From: Polydactylus sextarius
Taxonomy: Eukaryota > Chordata > Actinopteri > Polynemidae
NCBI GenBank assembly: GCA_016801845.1
Contig: CM028920.1
Coordinates: 7,186,501 to 7,250,500, forward strand
Length of the DNA: 64,000 bases
Direction: 5' to 3'
Positions within the stretch are counted from its first letter, which is position 1. Every line of letters begins with the position of its first letter. The notes below the pieces were generated by a model that saw only the letters and a list, made by a program, of their open reading frames with translations, was not told the origin of the DNA and searched no databases. Below, piece after piece: positions 22,991 to 33,963 of this stretch. The position numbers were made by a program, and so were the translations under genes.

Positions 22991-23759
22991 ATCTCCACTG
23001 GGTGGGGGCCAGTCCTTGGTGCTAATATGAACTGTAAGCTAACATTAGTGGCTTTATAACAACATTTTTCTGGTAAATACTTATTGCCACATATTGCTTT
23101 TCTAGGTCTAGTCTAGGTTTAATAAATGCTCAGTTTGTTGGCAGTAGTCCATCCCACATACAGTATGACAAATGCTACTTCCACATCTGGGCCACCTCTG
23201 GTGAACAACTTCTTTGGTGGCAGCCAGCATTAGGGTAACAACATTTTCAAACACCCAAAGTGGGACCTTTAAGAGAACCTTATATGCATACACTCTATTG
23301 GTTTTTTATCAGGATGTACACAATACTTTAGATTTAGATAGATTGTTAGATATTTTGTAAAGGAATACATACATTTTGTGGAACTGTTCAGAGAAGACTG
23401 ACTAGGAATAGGCTTGCCAACAACACACTGACTGACTGACACATATACAGACAGACCAGTTCTTGAACTTTGTTTTTGACTGACTTAAGTAGTCTAAGTG
23501 GGACAGAACACGATGGACATCTGTATAAACTAAGAAAACAATGACAATGTGGTAGTGATTGCTGAGAAATGGGACATTTGACTGTCCAAATAGATATTTA
23601 TTGGGACCGGAAAGATATGTGGCTTGAAACTGTGACAATCCAAACAAACTGGGACATCTGGTCACCAAAGCCAACACTGAAGGATAAAAGATTCAGAATC
23701 AGCCCAGATGTGGAAGTATACAGGCCATACTTGGGCCAGACTCAATCACATATTGGTCC

Positions 23760-24372
23760 AGAAGCAGGACGTAGTCTATCTACCACCACAGACATCTACA
23801 CTTCCAAATGTAGGACAAGGGCCTCCTGCATCATGAAGGACCCCACCCACCCAGAACACAAACTGTTTGTCCCACTCCCTTCAGGCAGGAGGCTGCGGAG
23901 CATTAAGACCAGGACCACCACACTGAGGAACAGCTTCTTCCCAGAAGTTGTGAGACTGTTAAACTCTGGAGGACCCCTGTAGCCCCTGCTACCCCACCCA
24001 CCCCACCCCCCATGAACACACACATACACATCACATTGCAGTTGTTTACACAGATCCTCCCTTTTTGCACAGTATGCCACTTTAAATCTTTGTTGCTACT
24101 ATCTTAAATCTTTGTTGCTGCTATTCCCTGTTGCCATTCATTGCTAGGTGTTTGATGTCCATACTGTATATATATTGTATATTTATAGTTTATACTTTAC
24201 ATTGTTGTTTTATATTTATACTTTCTTACTATTTAGTTTATCTTATTTTATTCTTATTCTAATTGGGCTTACACCAGGACCAGGGAATCTAATTTTGTTC
24301 ATCTCATGTTCCTAACATGTGATGCAGTGACAATAAAGCTCCTTGAATCCTTGAATCCTCCTTGAATCTTTT
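23760..24372 (+). mobile_element. 5'-truncated L2-type LINE, 3' end with ORF2 C-terminus
   Basis: The frame at 23809-23970 encodes DPTHPEHKLFVPLPSGRR followed by RSIKTRTTTLRNSFFPE and VRLLNS. This is the characteristic extreme C-terminus of reverse-transcriptase ORF2 in fish L2/CR1-clade non-LTR elements. About 380 bp of 3' untranslated sequence follows, ending in GACAATAAAG and short TTGAATCC tandem units (24334-24372), the usual tail of these elements. Everything upstream of the C-terminus is missing, as expected from incomplete reverse transcription. Inactive copy. Confidence 0.82.
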
Positions 24373-27300
24373 GAGTCCTGCTTTTGATTTCAACAAGATT
24401 AAACATCAGTATCCTCAGCTAAACTCCTTAACTGAGGTCACATTACATTTGATAAATACATATTGGTTAGTCTGCTAATAATCCATAACAAAACTGTTTT
24501 GTAATATTAAAACTGAAACATCATCTTTTAGAATCTGAATATCATAATAAACCCAAATAATCCATACCTACATGGTTGACAAACTAGCAAGCTACGGTGG
24601 TTAAATTGTTTAAATCCACAATTCTCAGTGCTTCTCTCTGTCATTTAATTTTTTCAGTAGCAGAGTTGAGTGTTGATTAAAATGTTTGTCAGTTTTGGGT
24701 TCTGAAAACCAGGAACAACCTCTGAGATGGTTTTGAGCACTTTGGTAGGTGTATATATGTCTGTTTGTGTGTAGGTGGACTTTGTTAACATGATAGCATC
24801 ACAAGATGGTCTCTGGTTTCATAGTAATGCTGATCTAGTCGGCAGAAGTAGACTGAGCTGAATATAAGAGCAACAATCAATTCTCTCTGGACAATATGAA
24901 TAAAACACACACATATCGACACACCACTCAGCTACTGATAGCTAATGCAGCCCATTGCAAAACATTTCAGTCATATGAGATAGAAAGTTGATTCTCCGCA
25001 GGATATCAGGAATCTCCATGCAGGCCCATCCGGAGTAGGGACATTGACACTGGTATGTTAATAGCCCAAATGTACTGTGCTGTTGAATCAAACACGCCCC
25101 ATTGCAACTTTATGATGTGAATCCTGATGTAATGCGCCACCAAGTATGCACAAGGAAATGAGTGGGGGAAGTAAATCAAGATGAGGATTGTTGTTTTACA
25201 GTAGGAGGAGGCACTTTATGTACTGCACCCAGCACACTGTAATACTTCACTGCAGTGGTGCACGGTGACTTTTATTTTACAGGCAAAGCCAAACAACCAA
25301 CCACCCCACACTCACCCACCTACCCACCCAAACTACCATCTCAGTGTGTGTGTGATTCAGCTGTTTCAACAAACTTTTCATTAATGTAGCAGCAAATCTC
25401 TTCAGGGCCTGTCCTGGCTAATGATTCTGTGGTGGGTGTCTTTGCTGCTTGCTCTCTCTTGCATAGGATTTATGTTTCTGAACTGATAGAAAGCAAATTG
25501 TGCACAGTATTGTTGAAAAGATTTTGAAAAATTACATCTTATCTTAAGAATATTTCCTATTAACTGACAATGACACACTCCAGTGACAAATACTGTACAG
25601 TGTACTGTATTGTTCTTCCGCAATATTGTTAACCTTTCTTGGCACATCGTTTGGACCATATGGAAAGCACAGGAGAGCCTTTGTCTTCTTCTCCAGGGCT
25701 GAAGTCAACGAGTCGTGGGAAGTTGGCTGAGGTGTTGAGGAGTAGTAGCAGTTGTAGCCACAGCAACACACTCAGCTATACTGCTAACTTATAACTTTCA
25801 CCCCACACACCCATACGTCATTCACTAAGCAATGAGCTATCTGTGAAAGGAGCTGTATTGCCTGAGTAGCAATGTTTTGTCTCAAACTTATAGAAGATCT
25901 TGCTCAGAATTGGTTTATTCACTGTACTCTAAAAGAGCACACAAAATATTGCATGTCAAGCCTTTTTTTAATGCTCAGCTAGACTTTCCATACACATCTG
26001 TGTGTTTATAAAATGACTGCAATATCACAACTGACATAAGATTTGGGGGGTGAGTCGGGAACAACTTGTTAGGCTTTTTTTTTTGGCTATAGATGGTTAC
26101 CAATCAAAGACTCCCGGATTATCCTCAATACACAGATGTCAAAAGACTGCTGCTCTGTCCTCTAATTTTCAACCTAGTGAGAGACAATAAGGAATAATAA
26201 TCTGCTGCTTCCACAAATTGGCAATGATTTACATGATGAATATATAAACAGGAAATATCAGATTCTTTATGAGGCAGAGTACTGATCTGAGATGTTAGAA
26301 GAGATATATGGTTAAGCAATTCAAGCTACGAGTGTTCCTGCACATTGTCATAACTGGAAAACTGTGGCCCAAGCTAAGCGTCAGCTTTGCATCCAGCTGA
26401 GATAGATGAAAAAAAATGTGCTTATGTGCAAGGCAACAGACTTTGTAAATGATGTGTTTTATAGCACAGGAGTGGAGTTACTTCCTATGTGAGAGTCCCA
26501 TTTGAAGACGCAACTACGTTGTGAAGGTAATAATTGTTCTATCAGTTGAGCAGCATCTGCCACATCAACACATGTGGTCAAACCACTGCAGTATGACTCT
26601 CACACGTATGGTAAAGGCCACCCATCTGTAGTTAGAGTCTGTATCATCCAGAGTCATCTTTCTTTCTTCATGCACCCAGCTACCTTCCTGTCCAGGATAA
26701 ACACACCGAACTTGGACCCTCCACCTCGCTGCAGCAGTTAACATCAGCCTCTGTGAAACGCAGCGAGACCGCATCAGCCCCAGACAAGTTTTACAAGCCC
26801 AGCGTTCTCAGTCCTGCCCCTATATCAGCCCACCCTTTTTCCCCCCAAAGGCCCCATTTCCCCATCCCAGACCACTCCCCCAGGCCCCATTAACACTCAC
26901 AGCTTGAGATTTTACTTTAAGAAAACGTTCTCTCAGGCAGAGCCGCTCCAGAAACAGAAATCATCTCAATGGACACAATCCCAACATTTTGAAGTTACCA
27001 AGCTTTAAATCCTTACCAACAATTAAAGGTCTACTGCTGACCACATCATAAATATGAGGTGTCATTCTTTGAGAATACATGCTTTCCCTTTCTTTGTAGA
27101 GCTGCCATTTTGAAAATGCATTCAAACATCAAACACAGTGAAAAATCCATCCTGGGAGCAGCTACAGTATTACACTAGATTCATGATTCATGCAAGGGCA
27201 TAAGTTTTATAGATTTGTAGATCCATATTTATTAACTCAAAACCACCAAAATTGCAAAATAGGGCATCTAGCATTACACTGTAAAGTACTGGAATGTCTT

Positions 27301-27625
27301 AATATTAAGCAATAGTAAAGACAATAAACACTGGAATAATCAATATTTTCATCAACAATGTGTCAAAGGCATCGTTCATGATGGACCTGTTGATAATAGT
27401 CACCCAAGTTTAATTCTCCTCAGCTTTATATGCTTTCTTAGTGTCCTTTTTATGCACTTGTGCGACTTGACTTGAACATTACTTTTGAGACACTGGTGTT
27501 TGTGATCTTTTTTCTGTTAAAACTAGACAGACCTTGGAGATCACTTTACTATTGTTGCGTAAATTTTTATTCATTTCTGATCAAAGTTCAGAAGACACTG
27601 ATTATGTATAATCACAAAGTTGGCA
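24373..27625. other. noncoding region
   Basis: No supported exon or element. Open frames near 25402-25771 and 26565-26774 lack any family signature. A pyrimidine/CCCC-rich stretch lies at 26810-26890. Confidence 0.5.
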
Positions 27626-27825
27626 AGTTCTCCTCCTATCTACATAGGTTTTCTATGAGTATTCCCACAGTCCAAAGATATGCAATTTAGGTTAACAAGT
27701 GACTAAATTACTCATGTCTGACTGACCATGAATGGTTGTTGCCCAATGTCAGCTGGGATTGGCTCCAGCTCCTCTTGACCTCTAAGGGTGACCTCTAAGG
27801 ATAAGCAGTATAGCTAATGGTATGG
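27626..27825 (-). repeat. decayed copy of a ubiquitous teleost interspersed repeat
   Basis: Ordered landmarks: CCCACAGTCCAAAGATATGCA, a TTAGGTTAAC segment, GCCCAATGTCAGCTGGGATTGGCTCCAGC, and GGATAAGCAGTATA at the end. This is the widely seen fish repeat whose other strand reads 'gctcat-cgcttatcc ... gactgtgggaggaagcc'. It lies in opposite orientation to the copy at 38.4 kb. Its exact family is not certain from memory. Confidence 0.65.
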
Positions 27826-30215
27826 AATAAAAACTATGAGTTAGTCGTAAACTTCCAGGTTAACCTGCATTATAAAGAACTCGTGTGTTCACCCGCTGAG
27901 AGCTTACAAAGCCAATAACATCATTTCTGCTTTCACAGCAGTTTTGTTCCAGACATGTTTGCTTCAAACTATAAAAAAAAAAATCCAGTGTTCTTCCTTC
28001 CTCTTAAAACGGATGGATGTCCACATTCCTTGTGACCATGGCGTGATTCAATTCTGCAGAGATGTGGAATAGAGAATAAGAACGAGGGTCCAATAATTTG
28101 CAACTGGAAAATGTGGAAATGTAACATGTGGGATGTGTTTCGATGAAAGTTTGTGCTGTGGCATCGGTGTCAAGTGATCAAGGGCAAATGAAAGATGTTG
28201 ATAGTGTTTGTAGTCTGCAGAAGAATGTACCAGTCCTCACTGCTCTAACTGCTGTTTTATTTGAAGTTCAGATAATAGCAGTGAATGAAAGAGTATCATT
28301 AATCCTTACAACACCCTATTGTGTCTTTTCTGTTCAAGTTGTGCACTCTCTTTCCCCTCTTTCTCCCCATTCACCCTTTACTCTTCATCTATCTCTCCCT
28401 TCCCATCTTCTCCTTAATGCATCCCTGCAGACGAGCAAACCCTGCCAGAGTCATAAATCTCAGCTCTGTATCTGTCCATCACATCTCATAAAAGTCTTAT
28501 TCGTCCCAGTAAAAAATCTTGCTTCTCCCCCTGTAAATGTGTTTTTGGGTGGCAAGGAGCCCTGTAAATAATTTGTTGCCATGTATTTTACAAATCATCC
28601 TTCCAGTGCGATGTCCATCTTGTTTCAATCACTGCTTGGAATGGATGATTTGATGCACAGCATGCAAAGATTGTTACAAGGTGTACTGGAGCTTGAATCA
28701 AGGATGGATGCACGCAAGCGAGTATGAAAGAATTCTGTGTGCATAATGCATCTTGACCTATGGGGTCAAATTGACTCCACCTGTTATTTGGTCTTTATAG
28801 ACATTCCTGTTGCTTTTCCTTTTTGGCAAATTTGAGGCTACAAATAATATTTTCCGCATGTTGTGAATCATTTATGAATCGGTAAAGCGGCGCGTCTATA
28901 ATGTGGATTGATCTGCAAATATGATGCTCTTATATTTTATGTTCAAGACAAAAATTCACATCACAAGTTACACAAGTCTGGGGGAACAATTGCACTTTGG
29001 CTAACTTTAGCTTAAACCCACCTAACCCACCTTAAAGTTGTTGTAATAAATATATAGTTTTATATTAACAATGCTTCAATTGGCAATGTCAACAATGTGA
29101 CAATTAGAAGTGAAAGTGGTTATCCCATATCATATGGAAATCTGATATCAGTACAGGTATATATGAACTGTATAACTGTATAAGTATTTTATCTATATCT
29201 GTTTATCTGTTTACAAATGGAACAATTCCATATTTGATGCAGCTCAACTTTCTCAATTTGTTTTATTTTACTATTTTTTTTACTGACATTTCCGCGAGTT
29301 TTTTGACATTCCTCCATCATTCCATCATTGCTCCAGGAACAGTTTGTACGACATTCCCAATATCTAATATATTATCCCAATATCCCAATATCCCCAATAT
29401 CAACTTAATTTTTTTTTTGGTTTGTTTGCGTATTTCGTAACTTGTTTCTGCTGCCCTCAAGTGGTCAAAATTAACCTCGTTGTTGATTAAAGATGTGCTG
29501 CAAACATCTAAAACATTGATACACCAACACAAGAGGTTAGGTGCTACCATTATTGCTACCATTATGAGTAATTACGTTTCCATTGAAGTACTTCCTTTAA
29601 TAATGATTGTGAGGCAAAAGCGATTCATGGAAATATTTGACATTTCACTTTTAAATTTCAACACAGCTGTCGGTTACCTGCAGCTTCACTCAACCTCACT
29701 TCCCTAAAAGCAATAGAAAAGATTTTGCACATTTATTTTCCAGTTTAAATACTCCACTCTGTACTTTCGATACTCTACTGAATGACTGACAATATGTTAG
29801 AGATGGATTATCTCTGATGCTGTGTGATAACTGTGTTCTATAATCTGCTCTTCCATTTTTTTTTTTTTTTTACAACGTGTTGTTTATAATTCTGGATATT
29901 ACGTTAACAAAATGCTTCTTTTGATCTACTTTTTTTTTTTTCAAACACAGTGTGTGTGAATCCAGAAGATGGCAGTGCAGAGCTTCAGCTGGTGTCAGTA
30001 TTAGAGGCTGTCATTCTGCAACCTGCTTGTCCCACAGCTTCAATTCTCAGTTGGAGAAACCAGTTTGATATAACTGTAGTTTTTGTACCAACTGCAACTG
30101 ACCTGATGAAAAAAAAATGCAGATAGACAATTATCAGACATAATCTTCAAATGTTGTAAGATACAAACATCTGCAGCGCATCTGTACAGGATACTTTATA
30201 TATTCTACTATGTGA

Positions 30216-30219
<4 letters not shown>
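27826..30219. other. noncoding region
   Basis: No exon recognised. 28330-28580 is a less repetitive block with a pyrimidine-rich lead and could be regulatory. 29340-29400 contains five short CCCAATAT-like repeats. T tracts occur near 29859-29872 and 29930-29941. Confidence 0.5.

Positions 30220-30254
<35 letters not shown>
30220..30254. repeat. (GT)n microsatellite
   Basis: Perfect GT run followed by a G-rich stretch (GGGGGAGGGGGAGGGAGGGGG, about 30258-30280) that has four G-runs and could form a G-quadruplex. Confidence 0.92.
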
Positions 30255-30256
<2 letters not shown>

Positions 30257-30383
30257 CCGGGGGGAGGGGGAGGGAGGGGGTCCACTATTAAATATAAGTG
30301 CGCAACTATACGTCTAACTCTGTCTGTGTCTGCTTAGTCATTACCAGAGCAGACAGACCATCAGATTGCTAAAATGCCTCTTA

Positions 30384-30386
<3 letters not shown>

Positions 30387-30446
<60 letters not shown>
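30387..30446. repeat. (GT)n microsatellite
   Basis: Perfect run of about 30 GT units, only 130 bp from the previous GT tract. Confidence 0.97.
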
Positions 30447-30449
<3 letters not shown>

Positions 30450-31479
30450 GAATGTATTTATGGCTGTGCATATGTATCAGACACACAAACAGTCTGTCAT
30501 TATCATAACTCCATCATTAGTGCCCTGCTGTAATTGTGTGTATTCACAGACTGAACCACAGAATGACTTGAATCTGTTTTTCAGGTTCACCGGCTGGGGG
30601 CCTAAATGATGTGTTCACAAGAAGAACACACACACACACGCACACAGCCTAATAAAGTTCACAACATTAAAAGTTATGATATGGGTGGATTCCAGCCCTA
30701 TCAGGTATCCATATCATCGTGTCTGTTTGTTTCCAGGGTCGATTGCAAATTTGGCACAAGATTTGATTCAGGCATTCATGGTTCCCAGATGATCAATCAA
30801 TCAATAGATTGATTGTTTTGGCTTTTCTTGTAGCACCACCGTGAGCTTGATATTTGTAGTTATAAGGTCCAAAACCACAAATGTTCCAACAACTGTTAAA
30901 TGAATTAAGAAAGGACGAGGGTAAAGGTTTATTTCTCAATAATTTAAGGCACGTGTCGAAGTCACCTTTCTAGTCAAACTAAACGGAAAGTTTCAGATTA
31001 GTAAGTTACTTATAGAAGCATTTATCAAGATCGATTTTGATTAATACAGCTGCTGCAGGTCAGGAAGATATATAGTGGGTGTTTTTTTCTATGTTTTACA
31101 ATTTGCTTTTAAGTGCTGTGCTCACAAAAATCCAACCCAATCACACTCCATTAAAATCTGACGCCAAAAGGTGGATTTATGCTCCTCTGAAGATACATGT
31201 AAACACTTCTGCAGACCTACACAGAGCGGGGCTGTTATGAGTAACTGTAGGTGGCACGTTTCTCAAATCTCAACAGCTCGAGAACAAACTTAGCGTAACC
31301 TGCAGCCATAATTTATTTTGCTTAAAATAGCAAGTGATGCTTATGTTGCAAATTTTTAAGAAAAGTGAAAAAGAAAAAACACAATATGAATTACATATCA
31401 TCCTACACGAATAGAAGCACCACAGATTCAAACGTCATACCTGTTGCCTGTTCTCTGCCACCTGATTCGACACCAGAGA

Positions 31480-31810
31480 GCAGCCTGCGGTTCTTTTTGG
31501 CTCCGCCTACTGAGGTTTTAGCGTGACCAAATCTGTGGTTCCACGGTAGTTTTCTTTTTTTTCTTTTCTTTTTTATTTTTCCAAAGCTTTAAATTTGTCC
31601 AACGTCAACACAAATAAGTCTGAAGTAATGACAAGAGTGGTGAGTGGAACTCAAACGTCTGTCATGTTTACACTTCTCTGCTTCCTCGTGGTGAAGAGAG
31701 AAGCGCTCTCAGTTTTAGCCGCCACTTCGTTTTCCGGACGTCACGTGACGTTCCACAAAAGTGTCAGCGGCGGTAAAAAGTTATGTTTCAATTACAACCT
31801 CCACGAGTTT
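31480..31810. promoter_or_regulatory. promoter-like CpG-rich patch with a CRE/E-box palindrome
   Basis: CpG dinucleotides cluster here compared with flanking sequence. The core has TTCCGG (ETS-like) immediately followed by the perfect 14-bp palindrome ACGTCACGTGACGT at 31738-31751, which combines an E-box CACGTG with two CRE halves. GCGGCGG follows. This combination is typical of TATA-less vertebrate promoters. No linked coding exon was recognised on either strand, so it might start a noncoding transcript or a gene whose coding exons are outside the window, or it may be an enhancer. Confidence 0.35.
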
Positions 31811-32061
31811 ATGTGTGTGTTTGTGTGTAGGCAGCTATTTAGGTATAAGTTGCCTGTTTAGTTTTTAAGTGTCATGGTGAGCTTGTGTGTATCAATGTCT
31901 AAGTGAACAGGTGTATAGCAGTTTAGCGTGTGTGTTTGTGTGTGAGAGAGAGACACTGGCAGCTCTATCTGCCATTACCTCACTGTAATAACAACACCAT
32001 TATTCTCACTAACTAAGATTCCATCCTCCACTTTTGATGACAGCTGAAGCTTCTCCAGCTC

Positions 32062-32063
<2 letters not shown>

Positions 32064-32107
<44 letters not shown>
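32064..32107. repeat. (GT)n microsatellite
   Basis: Perfect GT run of about 22 units. Confidence 0.97.
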
Positions 32108-32110
<3 letters not shown>

Positions 32111-32260
32111 GCCAAAGACAAATGCCCCAGGATACACAGCTGAGCTGGCTGGTGTGAGCTAACGTTTCACTGCAGAAAATGTGTCATCTTTTCTCACCGT
32201 GATGGATATTATATCCGTGCCTCCTCCAGGTGCCCGGGCTCTGTTCGACTGGCTCACCGA

Positions 32261-32263
<3 letters not shown>

Positions 32264-32294
<31 letters not shown>
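32264..32294. repeat. (GT)n microsatellite
   Basis: Perfect GT run of about 15 units. Confidence 0.95.
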
Positions 32295-32299
<5 letters not shown>

Positions 32300-33080
32300 A
32301 AGCGTGTTTCCTGACTTACTGTACCCTCGCCATAATTTCATTAATCACAACCCTCAGACATTGTTTTTCCTGTCAAGGGAGAAAAGACGAGAGACAGATG
32401 ATCTTTGTTTCCACAAAGACGCTTCTTTGATTTCCGCCAGCGTCGTTCCTCTCCCAAAACCGCTAAATGGGATACAAAACATGATCTCTTTTGACCGCCA
32501 TTCAAAAGCCCTATTGGCGCTGCAGTCGGAGGGCTGGCCTGTATTGTCTTTAGATATGGGCTAGATCGTATAGACTGTGCATGTGGTTTTCCTGGCTGGG
32601 TAAAAATGCAGCAGGGAGAGGAAGAGAAATGTTGAATAGACATTACTGGAGCCATTTATTTCATGCTGCTGAAGGATATCAGTGTCAGCGAGGGTTACAG
32701 CCCATTTGCTGAACTTCTGCTTTTCTATGTTAGATTCACTTATTTTGCACAGACTCTTATTCATTTACTTTTTTTACATTATATCATTGAAACCTAAACT
32801 TAACAGACCTTGGATTAAATTGCTGCCTGGGCTAAAGGGAGATGCTATAAAAAAATATGAATTAAAAAACACAACTGTGGATGAAACTCTAGAATATAAC
32901 AGTGAAAAGATTGATAGGTCGATTGTAATGTCTTAGTTAAATGTCAGTGTATGTTATATATGTTTGAGACAACATTTCCACCAGCCTCACCTGTACGTGG
33001 TCTGTTGAAGAAGATCGAGTAGGAGGTTGAGGTTGTTCAAGAATCTAGGCGTGTCCCATTATTGTTTTCTGTGTTTTCTA
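32295..33080. other. noncoding region
   Basis: 32300-32580 is a mixed-composition block without repeats (possible regulatory element); the remainder is AT-rich. No exon supported. Confidence 0.45.
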
Positions 33081-33270
33081 GACACGTTCAGGAGGACCAA
33101 GACCTTATGGAAGATGCTTGAGAAATTCTATATCGCATCTAGTCTGGGAACGCCTCGGTATCCCTGAGGAGGTGTTGGGAACGGTTGGAAAGTTGCTGAG
33201 GATTGGACTACAGGGCCACTGAGATCCAGCCTTGATCAAGTGGTTCAAAAAGAAAATAAATGATAAGCAT
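33081..33270 (+). mobile_element. 3'-end remnant of a Rex/RTE-like LINE
   Basis: Landmarks in order: GGACCAAGACC, CTGGGAACGCCTCGGTATCCCTGAGGAGG, GTTGGAAAG and a terminal AAATGATAAGCA. They resemble the widely conserved 'tgggaacgcctcgggatcccccaggaggagctgg ... gataagcgg' tail seen in many fish genomes. Truncated and decayed, no coding capacity. Assignment to Rex3/RTE is from memory. Confidence 0.5.
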
Positions 33271-33884
33271 TCAACCCAAAGCATTTCTGTATCCAAATAC
33301 ACACTCTAGCAGCTGCTACCATGGCTACAGATTCATAAACTACATTTATAGTTGTGTGTTACATGATTACGTAGCCTCAGAGTCCATATTTGTAGCTGCT
33401 GATTGTACAACACAGGCCTAAATATGCAACTATGACAAATACAGAGATTGGGGAACTTGACTACTGTAGAAACATACACAGACCAGACCAGTCTCAAAGT
33501 AAATTTTAACCTCGCAGTACTCACACAATCATGGGAGCACTCCTTGCTGAAATCAACTGTGCAACCAAAACCACAACTAACAGCTGGAATCAAGACATCG
33601 CCCAATATTTTCACAACTTACCTGGTATTCCTACTGATTCTCTGGTTTTTCTCCAAGCACACTGGAAGACATCAGCAGAAAGGTTGACAGGTTTTTGCAC
33701 CAAAGGATCATGCACTTTTTTCACTCAAGTTTAAATATTTCAACTTGCTTGGAGTAATAAAGCCGACACGTCAACTTTGTTCTGGTCATTATAAGCAACA
33801 CCTCAAAAAAAATCTTCCTCAGCTCAAGTTTTGTTCTGATGCATTGTCCTAGTACACCGTCTTACATCTGCACATCTGTTCATG

Positions 33885-33963
33885 TTGCATGATTATTTGC
33901 GTCTTAGCACTGACTTGTGTAATTGCACTGCATGAAATATTTGCTGTGTTTGGTCTAAACACA
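33885..33963. repeat. fragment similar to the right end of the 53.1 kb element
   Basis: The stretch TGTAATTGCACTGCA with its flanks, and the ending TTTGGTCTAAACA, parallel 53515-53572 (GTAATTGCACTGCACAAAAA ... TTTGGTGTGAACA). It appears to be a partial, diverged copy of the same repeat family; the left end is not visible. Confidence 0.4.

Noticed and set aside
23569..23808. N-terminal part of the open frame overlapping the LINE tail as an independent gene
   Set aside because: Only the C-terminal half resembles reverse transcriptase; the first part is unrelated intergenic sequence read by chance.
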